Shown in pieces: positions 15,440-24,845 of a stretch of DNA of 64,000 bases. Source of the stretch: Saccharopolyspora indica (lineage in GTDB: Bacteria > Actinomycetota > Actinomycetes > Mycobacteriales > Pseudonocardiaceae); the NCBI RefSeq assembly GCF_027853965.1, contig NZ_JAQGLB010000021.1:1-64000 (forward strand), given 5' to 3'. A program made the translations under genes and the position numbers. Positions within the stretch are counted from its first letter, which is position 1. Each line of letters starts with the position of its first letter. The notes under the pieces are model-generated. The model was not told the origin of the DNA, did not search any database, and was given only the letters and a program-made list of their open reading frames with translations.

Positions 15440-16969
15440 TCAGGCGACCGGGCTGGTCTCGTTGTCCGATGTGGACGCGTGCTCGGCGAGGACGCCGACC
15501 TTGTGGCGCTGGACGAACCAGTAGTACGCGAATCCGCCCACCGCCGCGACTCCGACGAACAGCATCGAGCTGTACTGCAGGTACCAGTGGTAGGGCGGCT
15601 CGGCGTTGTACACCTCGCGGCGCGGCCAGGCCAGGTTGATCGTCATGCCCAGGCCCCACAGCACCGCCAGCACGTTGACCGGCAGCCCGAGCTTGCCCAG
15701 GCTGAACCGGCCCTCCTCCTTGACCGGCTTCCACTTGCCGCGCAGCCGCGCGATCAGCATCGGCACCGTGACCAGCAGGTAGGAGATGTAGATCAGGATG
15801 ATCGCCAGGCTGGTGATGGCGGTGAAGATCTGCGGCTGCCCGATGTTGACCACCAGCAGCGCCACCGCGAGCACGCCGATCACCACCGCGGGGATCACCG
15901 GGGTCTGGAACCGCGGGCTGACGCGCGCCAGCAGCTTGCCCGCGGGCAGCGCGTTGTCGCGGGCCATGGCGAAGGCGATGCGGATCGCCGCGGTGTGCAC
16001 CGCCAGCACGCAGACCGTGATCGCCACGAAGATGGCCAGCAGGAACAACCGGCCGACGAACGGGCCGAGCGCGTCGTTGAGCACGAACTGCAGGCCGCTG
16101 GAGGCCAGCTCCGGCGCGGAGAAGTCGCGCGTGGCCATCATGCCGAACAGCAGGATCAGCCCGCCGAGGATGAACGAGGCGATCAGCGCCCGCAGGATCG
16201 CCTTCGGCGCGTTGCGGTGCGGGTTGATGGACTCCTCGCCCAGCGAGGCGGCGGTGTCGAAGCCGTACATCACGTACGACGAGGCGATCCCGGCGATCAG
16301 GAACGCGCTGAGGTAGCTGCCGCCGAAGGCCGACTCGGTGCCGTTGGTGTCGAACACGACCGTCGGCGGGTTCACCGCCACCAGCGCCAGCGCGACGATC
16401 AGCAGCACCGCGGCGACCAGCTCGATGAACACGCCACCGCTGTTGATCCGGGCCATCAGCTTCACGCCGAAGGCGTTGACCAGCGTGGTGAACAGGATCA
16501 GCACCAGCGCCAGCAGGATGCCGTTGACCGCGGCGTCGGTGCTGCTGGAACCGTCGCCGATCACCTGGAAGCCGGACCAGATCTGCGGGAGGGTGTTCTG
16601 GTAGGCCAGTGCGGTGGCCGAGATCGACACGATCGAGGCCAGCAGCATCATCCACCCGGCCAGCCAGCCGACGTGCTGACCGCCCAGCTTCTTGGCCCAG
16701 TTGTAGACGGAACCGGCGATCGGGTACCGCGATGCCAGCTCGGCGAAACTCAACGCCACGAGCAACTGCCCCAGGAACACGATCGGCCAGGACCACCAGT
16801 AGGCGGGGCCCCCGAAGGACAGGCCGAAGTAGGACAGTTGGAAGGTGCCGGTGAGCACCGAGATGTAGCTGATCCCGGCCGCGAAGGTGTGGAAACCTCC
16901 GAGACTTCTCTTCAGTTTGTTGGTGTAACCGAACTCGTTGAGCTCGGCATCATAATTGGGCGCGCTCAT
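15440..16969 (-). CDS. APC family permease, probable choline or amine importer
   Basis: A 509-residue permease with about 12 membrane segments of the amino acid/polyamine/organocation superfamily. The N-terminus ELNEFGYTNKLKRSLGGF and the block FAELASRYPIAGSVYNWAKK near residues 80-100 are typical of the ACT branch, which includes fungal choline and GABA carriers. The ATG at 16969 has AAGGAG upstream. Its position between codA and the aldehyde dehydrogenase suggests choline uptake (inference). The C-terminal tail is soluble and acidic. Confidence 0.83.
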   Translation of the reverse strand: MSAPNYDAELNEFGYTNKLKRSLGGFHTFAAGISYISVLTGTFQLSYFGLSFGGPAYWWSWPIVFLGQLLVALSFAELASRYPIAGSVYNWAKKLGGQHVGWLAGWMMLLASIVSISATALAYQNTLPQIWSGFQVIGDGSSSTDAAVNGILLALVLILFTTLVNAFGVKLMARINSGGVFIELVAAVLLIVALALVAVNPPTVVFDTNGTESAFGGSYLSAFLIAGIASSYVMYGFDTAASLGEESINPHRNAPKAILRALIASFILGGLILLFGMMATRDFSAPELASSGLQFVLNDALGPFVGRLFLLAIFVAITVCVLAVHTAAIRIAFAMARDNALPAGKLLARVSPRFQTPVIPAVVIGVLAVALLVVNIGQPQIFTAITSLAIILIYISYLLVTVPMLIARLRGKWKPVKEEGRFSLGKLGLPVNVLAVLWGLGMTINLAWPRREVYNAEPPYHWYLQYSSMLFVGVAAVGGFAYYWFVQRHKVGVLAEHASTSDNETSPVA

Positions 16970-17124
16970 GCCCCGAACTCCTTTCCCGATCAACGCCGCC
17001 CGCCGGATGCGGGAGGGTTGGACCGGGTGGTTGCTTGCGTCGCGCGAAATGCGATCGCGACCTCTTGGGCCGCACAGGTGCGCTGCGGCGGTGGATCAAC
17101 ACCGCCGCAGCGCACCGAATCTCC

Positions 17125-18618
17125 TTACTTCCCGGAGAACCAGTTCTGCGGCCCGGGCCGCAGGTTCTGGAAGACGTGCTTGGCCTCCTGGTATTCACCG
17201 AGTCCGGCGCGGCCGAGTTCGCGGCCGATGCCGGACTGCTTGTAACCGCCCCATTCCGCCTGCGGCAGGTAGGGGTGGAAGTCGTTGATCCAGACGGTGC
17301 CGTGCCGCAGCCGGTTGGCCACCCGCTGCGCCTTGGCCGGGTCGCCGGTGAACACCCCGCCGGCCAGGCCGTAGTGGGTGTCGTTGGCGATGCGCACCGC
17401 GTCGTCCTCGTCGGTGAAGCGCTCCACCGTCAGCACCGGGCCGAAGGACTCCTCGACCACCGCGTAGGACCCCTGCTGCACGTTGTCGAGCACGGTCGGC
17501 AGGTAGTAGTGACCGCCCGCGTAGCGCTCGCCCTCGGGGCGGCGGCCGCCGGTGCGCAGGACCGCGCCCTCGGCGACGGACTTGGCCACGTAGTCGTCGA
17601 CCTTCTGCAGGTGCGCGGCCGAGATCAGCGGCCCGGTCTCGGCGTCGGCGTCGAACGGCCCTCCGAGGCGGATCAGCTCGGCGCGGCGGACGATCTCGTC
17701 CACCAGCGCGTCGTGCAGCTCGTCCTGCACGATCAGCCGGGTGCCCGCCGAGCACACCTGGCCGGAGTGCAGGAACACCGCGGTCAGCGCGTAGTCCACG
17801 GCGGTCTCGAAGTCGGCGTCGGCGAAGACCACGTTGGGGTTCTTGCCGCCCAGCTCCAGCGCGACCTTCTTGACCGTGGCCGCGGCCGCGGCCGAGACCT
17901 TGCGGCCGGTGTGCAGGCCGCCGGTGAAGGAGACCAGGTCGATGTCGGGGTGCTCGGAGAGCACCGAGCCGACCTCGGCGCCGGTGCCCAGCACCAGGTT
18001 GCCGACACCGGCGGGCAGCCCGGCCTCGGTCAGCGCGCGCATCAGCAGGATCGCGGTGCTCGGGGTCAGCTCGCTGGGCTTGAGCACGAAGGTGTCGCCC
18101 GCCGCGATCGCCGGGGCGACCTTCCAGGCCACCTGCAGCAGCGGGTAGTTCCAGGGCGTGATCATGCCGCACACCCCGACCGGCTCGTACTGCACGCGGC
18201 TGATCGAGTCCCGCGAGCCGGTGTCGACCAGGTGGCCCGCGTCGGTGCCCGCGATCTTGCCGAAGTAGCGGAAGCAGGCGGCGATGTCGTCCATGTCGAA
18301 TTCGCTCTCGACCAGCCGCTTGCCGGTGTCCAGCGATTCGGCGCGGGCGAACTCGGCCTTGTCGCGCACCAGGATGTCGCTGACCCGCAGCAGCAGGTCA
18401 CCGCGCTCCCACGGCGAGCTGGTCGCCCAGGAGCCCTCGTCGAAGGCGCGGCGGGCCGCGGCGATGGCGCGCTCGGTGTCGGCCCGCCCGCCCTCGGCCA
18501 CGGTGGCGACCAGTTCCCCGTCGGCGGGGCAGCGGATCTCGCGGGTGCGGCCGTCCGCGGCAGGAACCCATTCGCCGTCGATGAACAGCGTGGCCGCCGA
18601 ATTCTCAGCTTGCGACAT
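17125..18618 (-). CDS. betB: betaine-aldehyde-type aldehyde dehydrogenase
   Basis: A 497-residue NAD(P)-dependent aldehyde dehydrogenase. It has TPWNYP near residue 165, FTGGLHTGRK near 243 (the GGL form is typical of betaine aldehyde dehydrogenases), catalytic Glu in ELGGKNP near 267, and catalytic Cys in GQVCSAG near 300. It is the first gene of the codA operon (155 nt before the permease) and divergent from a TetR gene. It would convert betaine aldehyde to glycine betaine, a step choline oxidase can also do, so some redundancy is built in. The gene symbol rests on context. Confidence 0.82.
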   Translation of the reverse strand: MSQAENSAATLFIDGEWVPAADGRTREIRCPADGELVATVAEGGRADTERAIAAARRAFDEGSWATSSPWERGDLLLRVSDILVRDKAEFARAESLDTGKRLVESEFDMDDIAACFRYFGKIAGTDAGHLVDTGSRDSISRVQYEPVGVCGMITPWNYPLLQVAWKVAPAIAAGDTFVLKPSELTPSTAILLMRALTEAGLPAGVGNLVLGTGAEVGSVLSEHPDIDLVSFTGGLHTGRKVSAAAAATVKKVALELGGKNPNVVFADADFETAVDYALTAVFLHSGQVCSAGTRLIVQDELHDALVDEIVRRAELIRLGGPFDADAETGPLISAAHLQKVDDYVAKSVAEGAVLRTGGRRPEGERYAGGHYYLPTVLDNVQQGSYAVVEESFGPVLTVERFTDEDDAVRIANDTHYGLAGGVFTGDPAKAQRVANRLRHGTVWINDFHPYLPQAEWGGYKQSGIGRELGRAGLGEYQEAKHVFQNLRPGPQNWFSGK

Positions 18619-19095
18619 GCTCGTTTCCCCGTGATGTCGGTTGTGCTTAATGTGCTGGAACCGCACGACCGTGCACTTCTGGTGGCGGTGTGGTCACACA
18701 ATGCCGCGAGAGCCGGCACTTCGCCACGCGAATCGTCGTCGTCGCATCCGGGCGAAATTCGACGAATGGTGCCGTCGGCACGCCGTGGTGCGATTTCACC
18801 TCCTGGCGGTGCATTCGGTGGCGGCCGTGCGCGGTCTTCGTTCCCATTCCAGCTTCAGGTCGATTCCACGACCTGGTGCGATTGCTCTCAGTGCCGCCGA
18901 AGACCCTAACACCGGTGGTGTACATCTGTACATCACCGGGGTTGGAAGATGTCGTTCTCCGTTGAAAATATGCGCTCCGAACAGCATGAACGCCAATTCG
19001 GTGACCTGGACCGCATCGCGCGGGCCGGGTGGCATGGCAGGCTGGTCAAGGTCATCCGGCCCACCGCCGGCAACACGGGAGGGACGCCGAAGCGA
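18619..19095. other. 477-bp regulatory intergenic region
   Basis: The region lies between the divergent betB-type and TetR genes. No convincing gene is present. The main feature is the 28-bp palindrome at 18912-18939. The rest is GC-rich with no second strong inverted repeat. Confidence 0.6.
18912..18939. promoter_or_regulatory. 28-bp near-perfect palindrome, probable TetR operator
   Basis: The arms CCGGTGGTGTACA and TGTACATCACCGG flank a 2-bp spacer, with one mismatch in 13 pairs. It sits between the divergent choline operon and the TetR gene. Such a long, well-kept palindrome is a strong candidate operator for that TetR (BetI-like role, inferred). Confidence 0.65.
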
Positions 19096-19665
19096 ATGTC
19101 GACCACGCAGCCCGCGCCCGCCGCGCGCCGCAAGGACCCGGCCCGGCCCGAGCGCATCGCGCGCGCCGCGATCGCCGTCGTCGCCGAGCGCGGTGTGGAC
19201 AAGCTCACCCACCGCGCGGTCGCGGCGGCGGCCGGGGTTCCGCTGGGGTCGACCACCTACTACTTCGCCACCCTCGACGACCTGCTGGCCAGCGCGCTGC
19301 GGCAGGCGGCAGCCGACGACGTCGCGCACCTGCGCGAGTGGGCCGCGGGGCTCGACGGCGACCTGGTCGCCGCGCTGACCGATCTGGTGCTGCACTACCT
19401 CGGCCCGGCCCGCGCGCAGACCGCCGTCGAGCACCAGCTCTACATCGCCGCGCTGCACAAGCCCGCGCTGCACGGCGCGAGCCAGGAGTGGGACAGCGCG
19501 CTGGCCGAGCTGTTCGCCTCGCTCGTCGACCCGGCCACCGGCCGCGCGCTGTCGGTGGTGTTCTGCGGATTGCTGCTGCAAGGCATCGTCCGGGAATCGG
19601 TGCCGAGCCGAGATGAAATCGAGATGATATTCCGCAGGGTGCTGCCGGGGCCCGCGGAAAGCTGA
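19096..19665 (+). CDS. TetR family regulator, probable choline-operon repressor
   Basis: 189 residues. The TetR DNA-binding domain is at about residues 18-65 (LTHRAVAAAAGVPLGSTTYYF). The C-terminal helices are unassigned. The ATG is at 19096. It is divergent from the choline-oxidation operon with a 28-bp palindrome between. The arrangement parallels BetI, the choline-responsive TetR repressor of bet genes, but sequence identity to BetI cannot be judged here. Confidence 0.83.
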   Translation: MSTTQPAPAARRKDPARPERIARAAIAVVAERGVDKLTHRAVAAAAGVPLGSTTYYFATLDDLLASALRQAAADDVAHLREWAAGLDGDLVAALTDLVLHYLGPARAQTAVEHQLYIAALHKPALHGASQEWDSALAELFASLVDPATGRALSVVFCGLLLQGIVRESVPSRDEIEMIFRRVLPGPAES

Positions 19666-19934
19666 TTCCAGCAGGCATTTCTCGCCGGGTGTCCGATCGG
19701 TCAACATCGGATGTCCGTTGCATTGCACCGAATCCGGGGCTGTTGATCTAGCTGCCCGGGGCGGGAAGAATGGTGCCAGCGATCCGTGGCACCTCCGCGC
19801 CGCGCGCGTGCGCCTCCGCCGGTTTCAGCCCGGTGGAGCACATCGCCGGACGTTTTTCGGGTGTACAACGGACTTGCCGCGTCGGGGCGTGGCTCGCTCC
19901 CAGCACATTTGATCAACTCAGGTGGGGTGAGACC

Positions 19935-20873
19935 GTGGGGCACAACGAAGACCGCGAATTGGTGCCGCTTAAGTCGGATTTCGACACAGTGTGGTACGGG
20001 TTCCGCCGATCTCAGGTGAAGTTCTACATTCAGCAGACCGAGACCGAGGTGCGGATGCTCGCCGAGGATCGCGACTCGGCGCTCAGCCAGGTCGGCGACC
20101 TGACCGCGCAGCTGGAGCGGGCGCGGGCCGAGGTCGACTCGCTCAAGCAGCAGCTCGACGAGCAGGCCCGCACTCCGGTCGATGCCGCTGCGCTGACGGA
20201 CCGCTTACGCCGCATGGTCCGGCTCGCCAACGATGAGGCGAACGAGGTGGTCGCCGCCGCGCAGGCCGCGGCGGAGCACGAGTGGGCGCGCAGCGAGCAG
20301 GCCGCGGCCGAGCTGCGCGAGCGCTACGAGAAGCTGGTCGCCGAGGCCGACGAGTGGCGGCGGCAGTCCGAGCAGCAGCGCAACGAGATGCTCGCCCGCA
20401 CCCGCGAGGAAGTCCAGGCCATGAAGCGCGAGGCCGAGGACTGCCGCCGCAAGCTCGACAACGACGCCGAGGAGCGGCGCACCCAGGTCGAGCACGACTT
20501 CGAGGTGTCCATGGCGGCGCGCCGCGAAGAGGCGATGCGCATCATGGCCGAGCGCGAGCAGGCCAGCCGGGAGGCCGCGCAGCGGCGGGTCCGCGAGGCC
20601 ACCGCGGAAGCGGAGCGGCGGATCCGGCGGGCGGACGAGTACGCCGAGACGATGCTGCGCATGCGGCAGGACCTCGCGCAGCGGGTCCGCGCCGCGCAGC
20701 AGGTGCTGGCCGGCGCGGAGCCGTTCCTGGCCGCGACGGAAGCGGGCGCGGCCACCGAGGGCTCGGACGGCTACGTCACCGAAGTAGTCCACAATGGACA
20801 CGTCCCGGCCGGGGACGTCGACGTCCCGGAGCAGCGCCACGAAGAGCCGGTGCGCGCGGCGGCGAGCGCCTGA
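19935..20873 (+). CDS. DivIVA-like coiled-coil protein
   Basis: 312 residues from a GTG after GGGGTGAG. The N-terminus (LKSDFDTVWYGFRRSQVKFYI) resembles the short globular head of actinobacterial DivIVA-type proteins. Residues 40-275 are one long coiled coil rich in Glu, Arg, Ala and Gln, and the tail is acidic and disordered. It has no signal peptide or membrane helix. Relatives organise polar growth and cytoskeletal assemblies in filamentous actinomycetes, so a cell-shape or scaffold role is plausible. It is monocistronic and followed by a strong terminator. Confidence 0.75.
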   Translation: MGHNEDRELVPLKSDFDTVWYGFRRSQVKFYIQQTETEVRMLAEDRDSALSQVGDLTAQLERARAEVDSLKQQLDEQARTPVDAAALTDRLRRMVRLANDEANEVVAAAQAAAEHEWARSEQAAAELRERYEKLVAEADEWRRQSEQQRNEMLARTREEVQAMKREAEDCRRKLDNDAEERRTQVEHDFEVSMAARREEAMRIMAEREQASREAAQRRVREATAEAERRIRRADEYAETMLRMRQDLAQRVRAAQQVLAGAEPFLAATEAGAATEGSDGYVTEVVHNGHVPAGDVDVPEQRHEEPVRAAASA

Positions 20874-20880
20874 CGGCACC

Positions 20881-20919
20881 GCGGTCTCGCGAGGACTCCG
20901 CGGGTCCTCGCGAGACCGC
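20881..20919 (+). terminator. strong hairpin terminator
   Basis: 16-bp perfect arms GCGGTCTCGCGAGGAC and GTCCTCGCGAGACCGC with a 7-nt loop, beginning 8 nt after the coiled-coil gene stop. There is no U-tract, as is usual in this GC range. Confidence 0.75.
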
Positions 20920-21085
20920 CGCTGCCCGCGCTCCCGTCACCGGATCCGGCCTCCCGATCAGCGGAGCCGATCTCGAACCGCGAAGATCCTCACCAGCGGA
21001 GCCCCCGGCGAGAACTCGCCGACGACTTCCGGGCTCCGCGCCTGATCACTAGGTTCGGCTGGGATTCGGCGCAGCGGGAGGCGGA

Positions 21086-22456
21086 ATGAACTGGCGCGGT
21101 CTGGTCACCACGGTCGCGGTGTGCGGCATGCTGCTGGTCGGCGCACCGGTGGGTGCGGCACCACCGGCGGACGACGTGCGCGACCGGCTGGAGGCGGTGC
21201 CCGATCTGACGGTGGTGGGCGAGCGGCCCACCGAAGCGGGGTTCCGGCTCTTCGACCTGACCTTCACCCAGCCCGCCGACCACCGGAACCCGGCGGCCGG
21301 GCAGTTCCAGCAGCGCCTGACCCTGCTGCACCGCGACCTGGCGCGGCCGACCGTGCTCTACACCTCGGGCTACGGCCTGCCGGAGAAGACCACGCGCACC
21401 GAGCCGACCCGGCTGGTCGACGGCAACCAGGTGAGCCTGGAGCACCGCTTCTTCACCCCGTCCCGCCCGGACCCGGCGGACTGGGGCGACCTGGACATCT
21501 GGCAGGCCGCCACCGACCAGCACCGGGTGATCAGCGCCCTGCGCGCGGTCTACGACGAGCAGTGGATCACCACCGGGGCCAGCAAGGGCGGCATGACGGC
21601 GGTCTACCACCGGCGGTTCTACCCCGACGACGTCGACGGCACGGTCGCCTACGTCGCGCCCAACGACGTCGACAACGACCAGGACCGCTACGACGAGTTC
21701 CTGGCCGGGGTCGGCACCGACCCGGCCTGCCGCGCGGCGCTGACTGCGGTGCAGCGCGAGGCGCTGGTGCGCCGCGACGAGCTGGTGGCGAAGTTCCAGG
21801 CCTACGCCGACAGCGAGGGGCTGACCTTCGACCGGATCATCGGCGACATCGACCGCGGCTTCGAGATGACGGTGATCGACACGCCCTTCGCGTTCTGGCA
21901 GTACCGCGGCCAGGACGACTGCGCCCAGGTGCCCGCGACCACGGCGAGCACCGACGAGATCTACGCGTTCTTCGACCAGACCACGGAGTTCCGCTTCTAC
22001 ACCGACCAGGGCATCGAGCCCTACGCGCCGTACTACTACCAGGCGGGCACCCAGCTGGGCTGGCCGCACGTCTCCGACGAACCGCTGGCCGACCTGCTGC
22101 ACAACCGCGAGCTGAGCCAGCCCCGCAACCTGGTGTCGCGCGACATCCCGATGCGCTTCAAGCCGGGCACGATGCACCAGGTCGACACGTGGGTGCGCAG
22201 CCGCGGTTCGGAGCTGATGTTCGTCAACGGCGAGCGCGACCCCTGGAGCGCCGAACCCTTCGAGCTCGGCCCCGGCACCCGCGACTCCTTCAGCTACCTG
22301 GTCCCGGGCGCCAACCACGGAGCCAAGATCGAGGGCCTGCCCGCCGACCAGCGCGCCGAAGCCGAGCAGACCCTCCGCCGCTGGGCCGAGGTCGAAGCCC
22401 CGGCCACGCGCTCCGCGGTTCTGGACGCCGAGCCGCTCCAGCGCCACCCGCGCTAA
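21086..22456 (+). CDS. secreted S37-family tripeptidyl aminopeptidase (PS-10 type)
   Basis: 456 residues. Signal peptide: VTTVAVCGMLLVGAPVGAA, with cleavage near residue 25. The alpha/beta-hydrolase nucleophile motif is GASKGG near 168-173. The acidic residue is probably in NGERDPWS near 385 and the histidine is in GANHGAKIEG near 412. The block FTPSRPDPADWGDLDIWQAA is typical of peptidase family S37, secreted prolyl/tripeptidyl aminopeptidases of actinomycetes. It probably processes extracellular peptides. It is single, and its 3' end faces a convergent acyltransferase gene across two hairpins. Confidence 0.87.
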   Translation: MNWRGLVTTVAVCGMLLVGAPVGAAPPADDVRDRLEAVPDLTVVGERPTEAGFRLFDLTFTQPADHRNPAAGQFQQRLTLLHRDLARPTVLYTSGYGLPEKTTRTEPTRLVDGNQVSLEHRFFTPSRPDPADWGDLDIWQAATDQHRVISALRAVYDEQWITTGASKGGMTAVYHRRFYPDDVDGTVAYVAPNDVDNDQDRYDEFLAGVGTDPACRAALTAVQREALVRRDELVAKFQAYADSEGLTFDRIIGDIDRGFEMTVIDTPFAFWQYRGQDDCAQVPATTASTDEIYAFFDQTTEFRFYTDQGIEPYAPYYYQAGTQLGWPHVSDEPLADLLHNRELSQPRNLVSRDIPMRFKPGTMHQVDTWVRSRGSELMFVNGERDPWSAEPFELGPGTRDSFSYLVPGANHGAKIEGLPADQRAEAEQTLRRWAEVEAPATRSAVLDAEPLQRHPR

Positions 22457-22470
22457 CCCGACCGGCACCA

Positions 22471-22626
22471 GGTGAAGGGCACCTTTCACCAACACAGTTG
22501 GCGAAAGGTGCCCTTCGCTCCGTCCTGATCGGGGTGCACGAGTTGCGCGGGAGAGTGCGGAGCGGGTGTGGGAATCGAGGTGAAGGGCACCTTTCGCCGA
22601 GTTAGTTGGTGAAAGGTGCCCTTCAC
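22471..22626. repeat. pair of GTGAAGGGCACCTTT hairpins (B1, B2)
   Basis: Copy B1 is 22471-22518 and B2 is 22579-22626. Each has arms GGTGAAGGGCACCTTTC and its complement, with an inner CCAA/TTGG pairing in the loop in B1. They lie between the convergent peptidase and acyltransferase genes and probably act as a bidirectional terminator. A second pair of the same family lies at 46104-46227. Confidence 0.75.
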
Positions 22627-22671
22627 GCTTCACCTGGTCGGGTCACGTCACTGGGGCTTGAGCGGTGCGGG

Positions 22672-23784
22672 TCAGCCGGTCTTGGCGCGGGTGCGGCGGG
22701 CGGCGAGGGTGTCGTAGGTGTTCATCAGGAACTTGTGGGCCGGGCGCTCGACCACGCGGGTCAGGGCCCAGCCGAGGATCGTGCCGGTGATCAGCATCGC
22801 GGCGGTCTGCAGGAGCGGGTCGACGCCGTGGTCGTCGAGCTTGCGCATCACGATGTAGCCGATCGTCTGGTGCACCAGGAAGACGCCGTAGGAGATGCCC
22901 GCGAACCAGCTGATCCGGCCGGCCAGCCAGCTCGGCACCACCCGGTTCCAGTCCGGGCCGTAGGCGGTCACCGCCACCACGAGCATGCCCAGGCACACCG
23001 CGATGGTGGAGCCCCAGTCGGCCACCAGGCCCTCGGGGGTCTCGGCGTAGTTGTGCAGCGCCTGACCGGCCATGCAGGCGAGCAGCATGCCGAGGAAGTG
23101 CGGCAGCGAGATGCGCCGCGTCGACCACAGCCAGATCGCCACGCCGACGACGAACAGGTGCCAGCGGTGCACGCCGATGCCGTCGACGACGGTGCGGTAG
23201 AGCTCCGAGGGATCGCTGACCCGCAGCGGCCACTGGACGATCGGCAGCAGCACCGCCAGCCACAGCACGACGATGATCCGCCGCCCGTGGCCCCACTTGG
23301 TGGCGAACAGCGCCGCGGCGGCGGTGAAGCCCATCAGCTGCAGCGGGACCGTCCAGTGCGAGCCGTCGATGAACCAGTAGTCGGCGGGCTTCCAGTTCCA
23401 CAGCATCAGCAGGTTGGACACCAGATCGCTGCCGGTCGGGTAGAACCAGCCCTCCACGGCCGCCCAGCGCATAGCCAGGAAGACCACCACGACGGCGCCG
23501 ATGAACGGCGGAACGAGCCGGGCCATCCGCCCCCACCAGTAGCGCAGCAGCGTGCCGCGGCCGATGGTCACGCACGCGAAGTACGCCGAGATCACCAGCA
23601 GCAGGCTCGCCCCGACCTGGAACGGGAAGACGACCGAGCGCGGCGTCATCTCCGGGTGCAGGTAGGTGCTGAGGAAGGTGGAGTGGTAGAGCATCACCAG
23701 CACGACGCAGGCGGTTCGCACCACGTCCCAGCTGATCTTGCGCTTGCTCCGGCCCGAGCTCCGCTTGGTGGCAGTGGGTGTCAT
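22672..23784 (-). CDS. acyltransferase 3 family membrane protein
   Basis: 370 residues with about ten membrane helices. It opens with DVVRTACVVLVMLYHSTF, where the His is the conserved residue of the acyltransferase-3 (OafA/MdmB) fold. GRMARLVPPF near residue 90 is a second family block. These enzymes O-acylate sugars, peptidoglycan, antibiotics or lipids at the membrane. The ATG at 23784 lies about 12 nt downstream of a TACGGT box, consistent with a leaderless start. A GTG at 23802 is possible. The substrate is unknown. Confidence 0.83.
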   Translation of the reverse strand: MTPTATKRSSGRSKRKISWDVVRTACVVLVMLYHSTFLSTYLHPEMTPRSVVFPFQVGASLLLVISAYFACVTIGRGTLLRYWWGRMARLVPPFIGAVVVVFLAMRWAAVEGWFYPTGSDLVSNLLMLWNWKPADYWFIDGSHWTVPLQLMGFTAAAALFATKWGHGRRIIVVLWLAVLLPIVQWPLRVSDPSELYRTVVDGIGVHRWHLFVVGVAIWLWSTRRISLPHFLGMLLACMAGQALHNYAETPEGLVADWGSTIAVCLGMLVVAVTAYGPDWNRVVPSWLAGRISWFAGISYGVFLVHQTIGYIVMRKLDDHGVDPLLQTAAMLITGTILGWALTRVVERPAHKFLMNTYDTLAARRTRAKTG

Positions 23785-23899
23785 CTCGGGCACGCGGGTC
23801 ACCGTACCAGGGGTGTTTGTCTGAATCTCGAAGGATCATCGCGTTCTGCGCTGGGCAGATGGCGCACTGGTCCGCACCGGTCGGTCCATGTCGGATTGG

Positions 23900-24682
23900 T
23901 CACGGTTTCCGGGCCAGCGCGGCGCAACTCAGCGGCGTCGCGGTGCTCAGGTCCGCATCGCCGGGATCCGGTCGCCAGTCCGCGGTCGGCACCACTCCGG
24001 GATCCAGCACCTCCAGGTCCGCCAGCAGCGATCCCAGCTCGGCCCGGCTGCGCGGGGTCGCGGACAGCAGGTCGGCCACCGCGCGCACGGTCTCCGGCGC
24101 GTGGTCGGCGGTGAAGTGGGTCAGCCCGAGCAGCGAACCCGCGGCGAAGGCGTCGAGGTAGCGGCCGATCATCTCGGCCGGGTGCTCGGGGACGAAGTGC
24201 AGGACGGAGAACATCAGCACCGCCACCGGTTCGGCCGGGTCCAGCAGTCCGCGGGCGCGGTCGGAGGCGAGCACCGCGTCGACGTCGCGCAGGTCGGCCT
24301 GCACGATCGCGGCGTTGGGCACGCCCTCCAGCAGCAGCTCGCCCTGGGTGACGGCGAGCGGCTCGCTGTCGATGTAGACCACCCGCGCGTCCGGGGCCAG
24401 CTGCTGCGCGATCTGGTGCGCGGTGCCGATGGTGGGGATGCCGCAGCCGACGTCCAGGAACTGCCGGACGCCCAGGTCCAGGCAGGTGCGCACCACGCGG
24501 TGCAGGCAGGCGCGGTTGGCCAGCGCGTCCAGCCGGACGTCCGGGGCGACCGCGAGCACCCGGCGGGCGAGCTCGCGGTCCGAGGCGAAGTTGCTGCCGC
24601 CGCCCAGGAGGAAGTCGTGCACCCGCGCGCCGCTGGGGCGATCCAGGTCCAGGTCGTGCGGGAACTGGGAGTTCTCGGACAT
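23900..24682 (-). CDS. SAM-dependent methyltransferase, Methyltransf_19 (DUF574) family
   Basis: 260 residues. The N-terminus GARVHDFLLGGGSNFASDREL and the SAM site FLDVGCGIPT near residue 75 define the actinomycete-specific DUF574/Methyltransf_19 group. VVYIDSEPLAV (ribose-binding Asp) and FSVLHFVPE are in the usual places. The ATG at 24682 has GGAGGAAT upstream. These proteins are numerous in filamentous actinomycetes and their substrates are mostly unknown. It is monocistronic and divergent from sod. Confidence 0.87.
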   Translation of the reverse strand: MSENSQFPHDLDLDRPSGARVHDFLLGGGSNFASDRELARRVLAVAPDVRLDALANRACLHRVVRTCLDLGVRQFLDVGCGIPTIGTAHQIAQQLAPDARVVYIDSEPLAVTQGELLLEGVPNAAIVQADLRDVDAVLASDRARGLLDPAEPVAVLMFSVLHFVPEHPAEMIGRYLDAFAAGSLLGLTHFTADHAPETVRAVADLLSATPRSRAELGSLLADLEVLDPGVVPTADWRPDPGDADLSTATPLSCAALARKP

Positions 24683-24845
24683 GATTCCTCCGGGTGACCG
24701 TGCTGGTGCGCAGAGTAGTTTCCCGGCCGCGTCCCGAACAGGGTGAAAAGTGATCGAGAGCACTCACGCTGCGTCATTGACCTGGAGTGCGCTGGAGGTT
24801 CGAGACTGCTGGGGAACCGCGAGATTCGGTGAAGGGATGAGTTCG

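Noticed and set aside
24778-24837. Promoter TTGACC upstream of sodA
   Set aside because: The -35-like box has no convincing -10 at proper spacing, so it was not listed as a feature.
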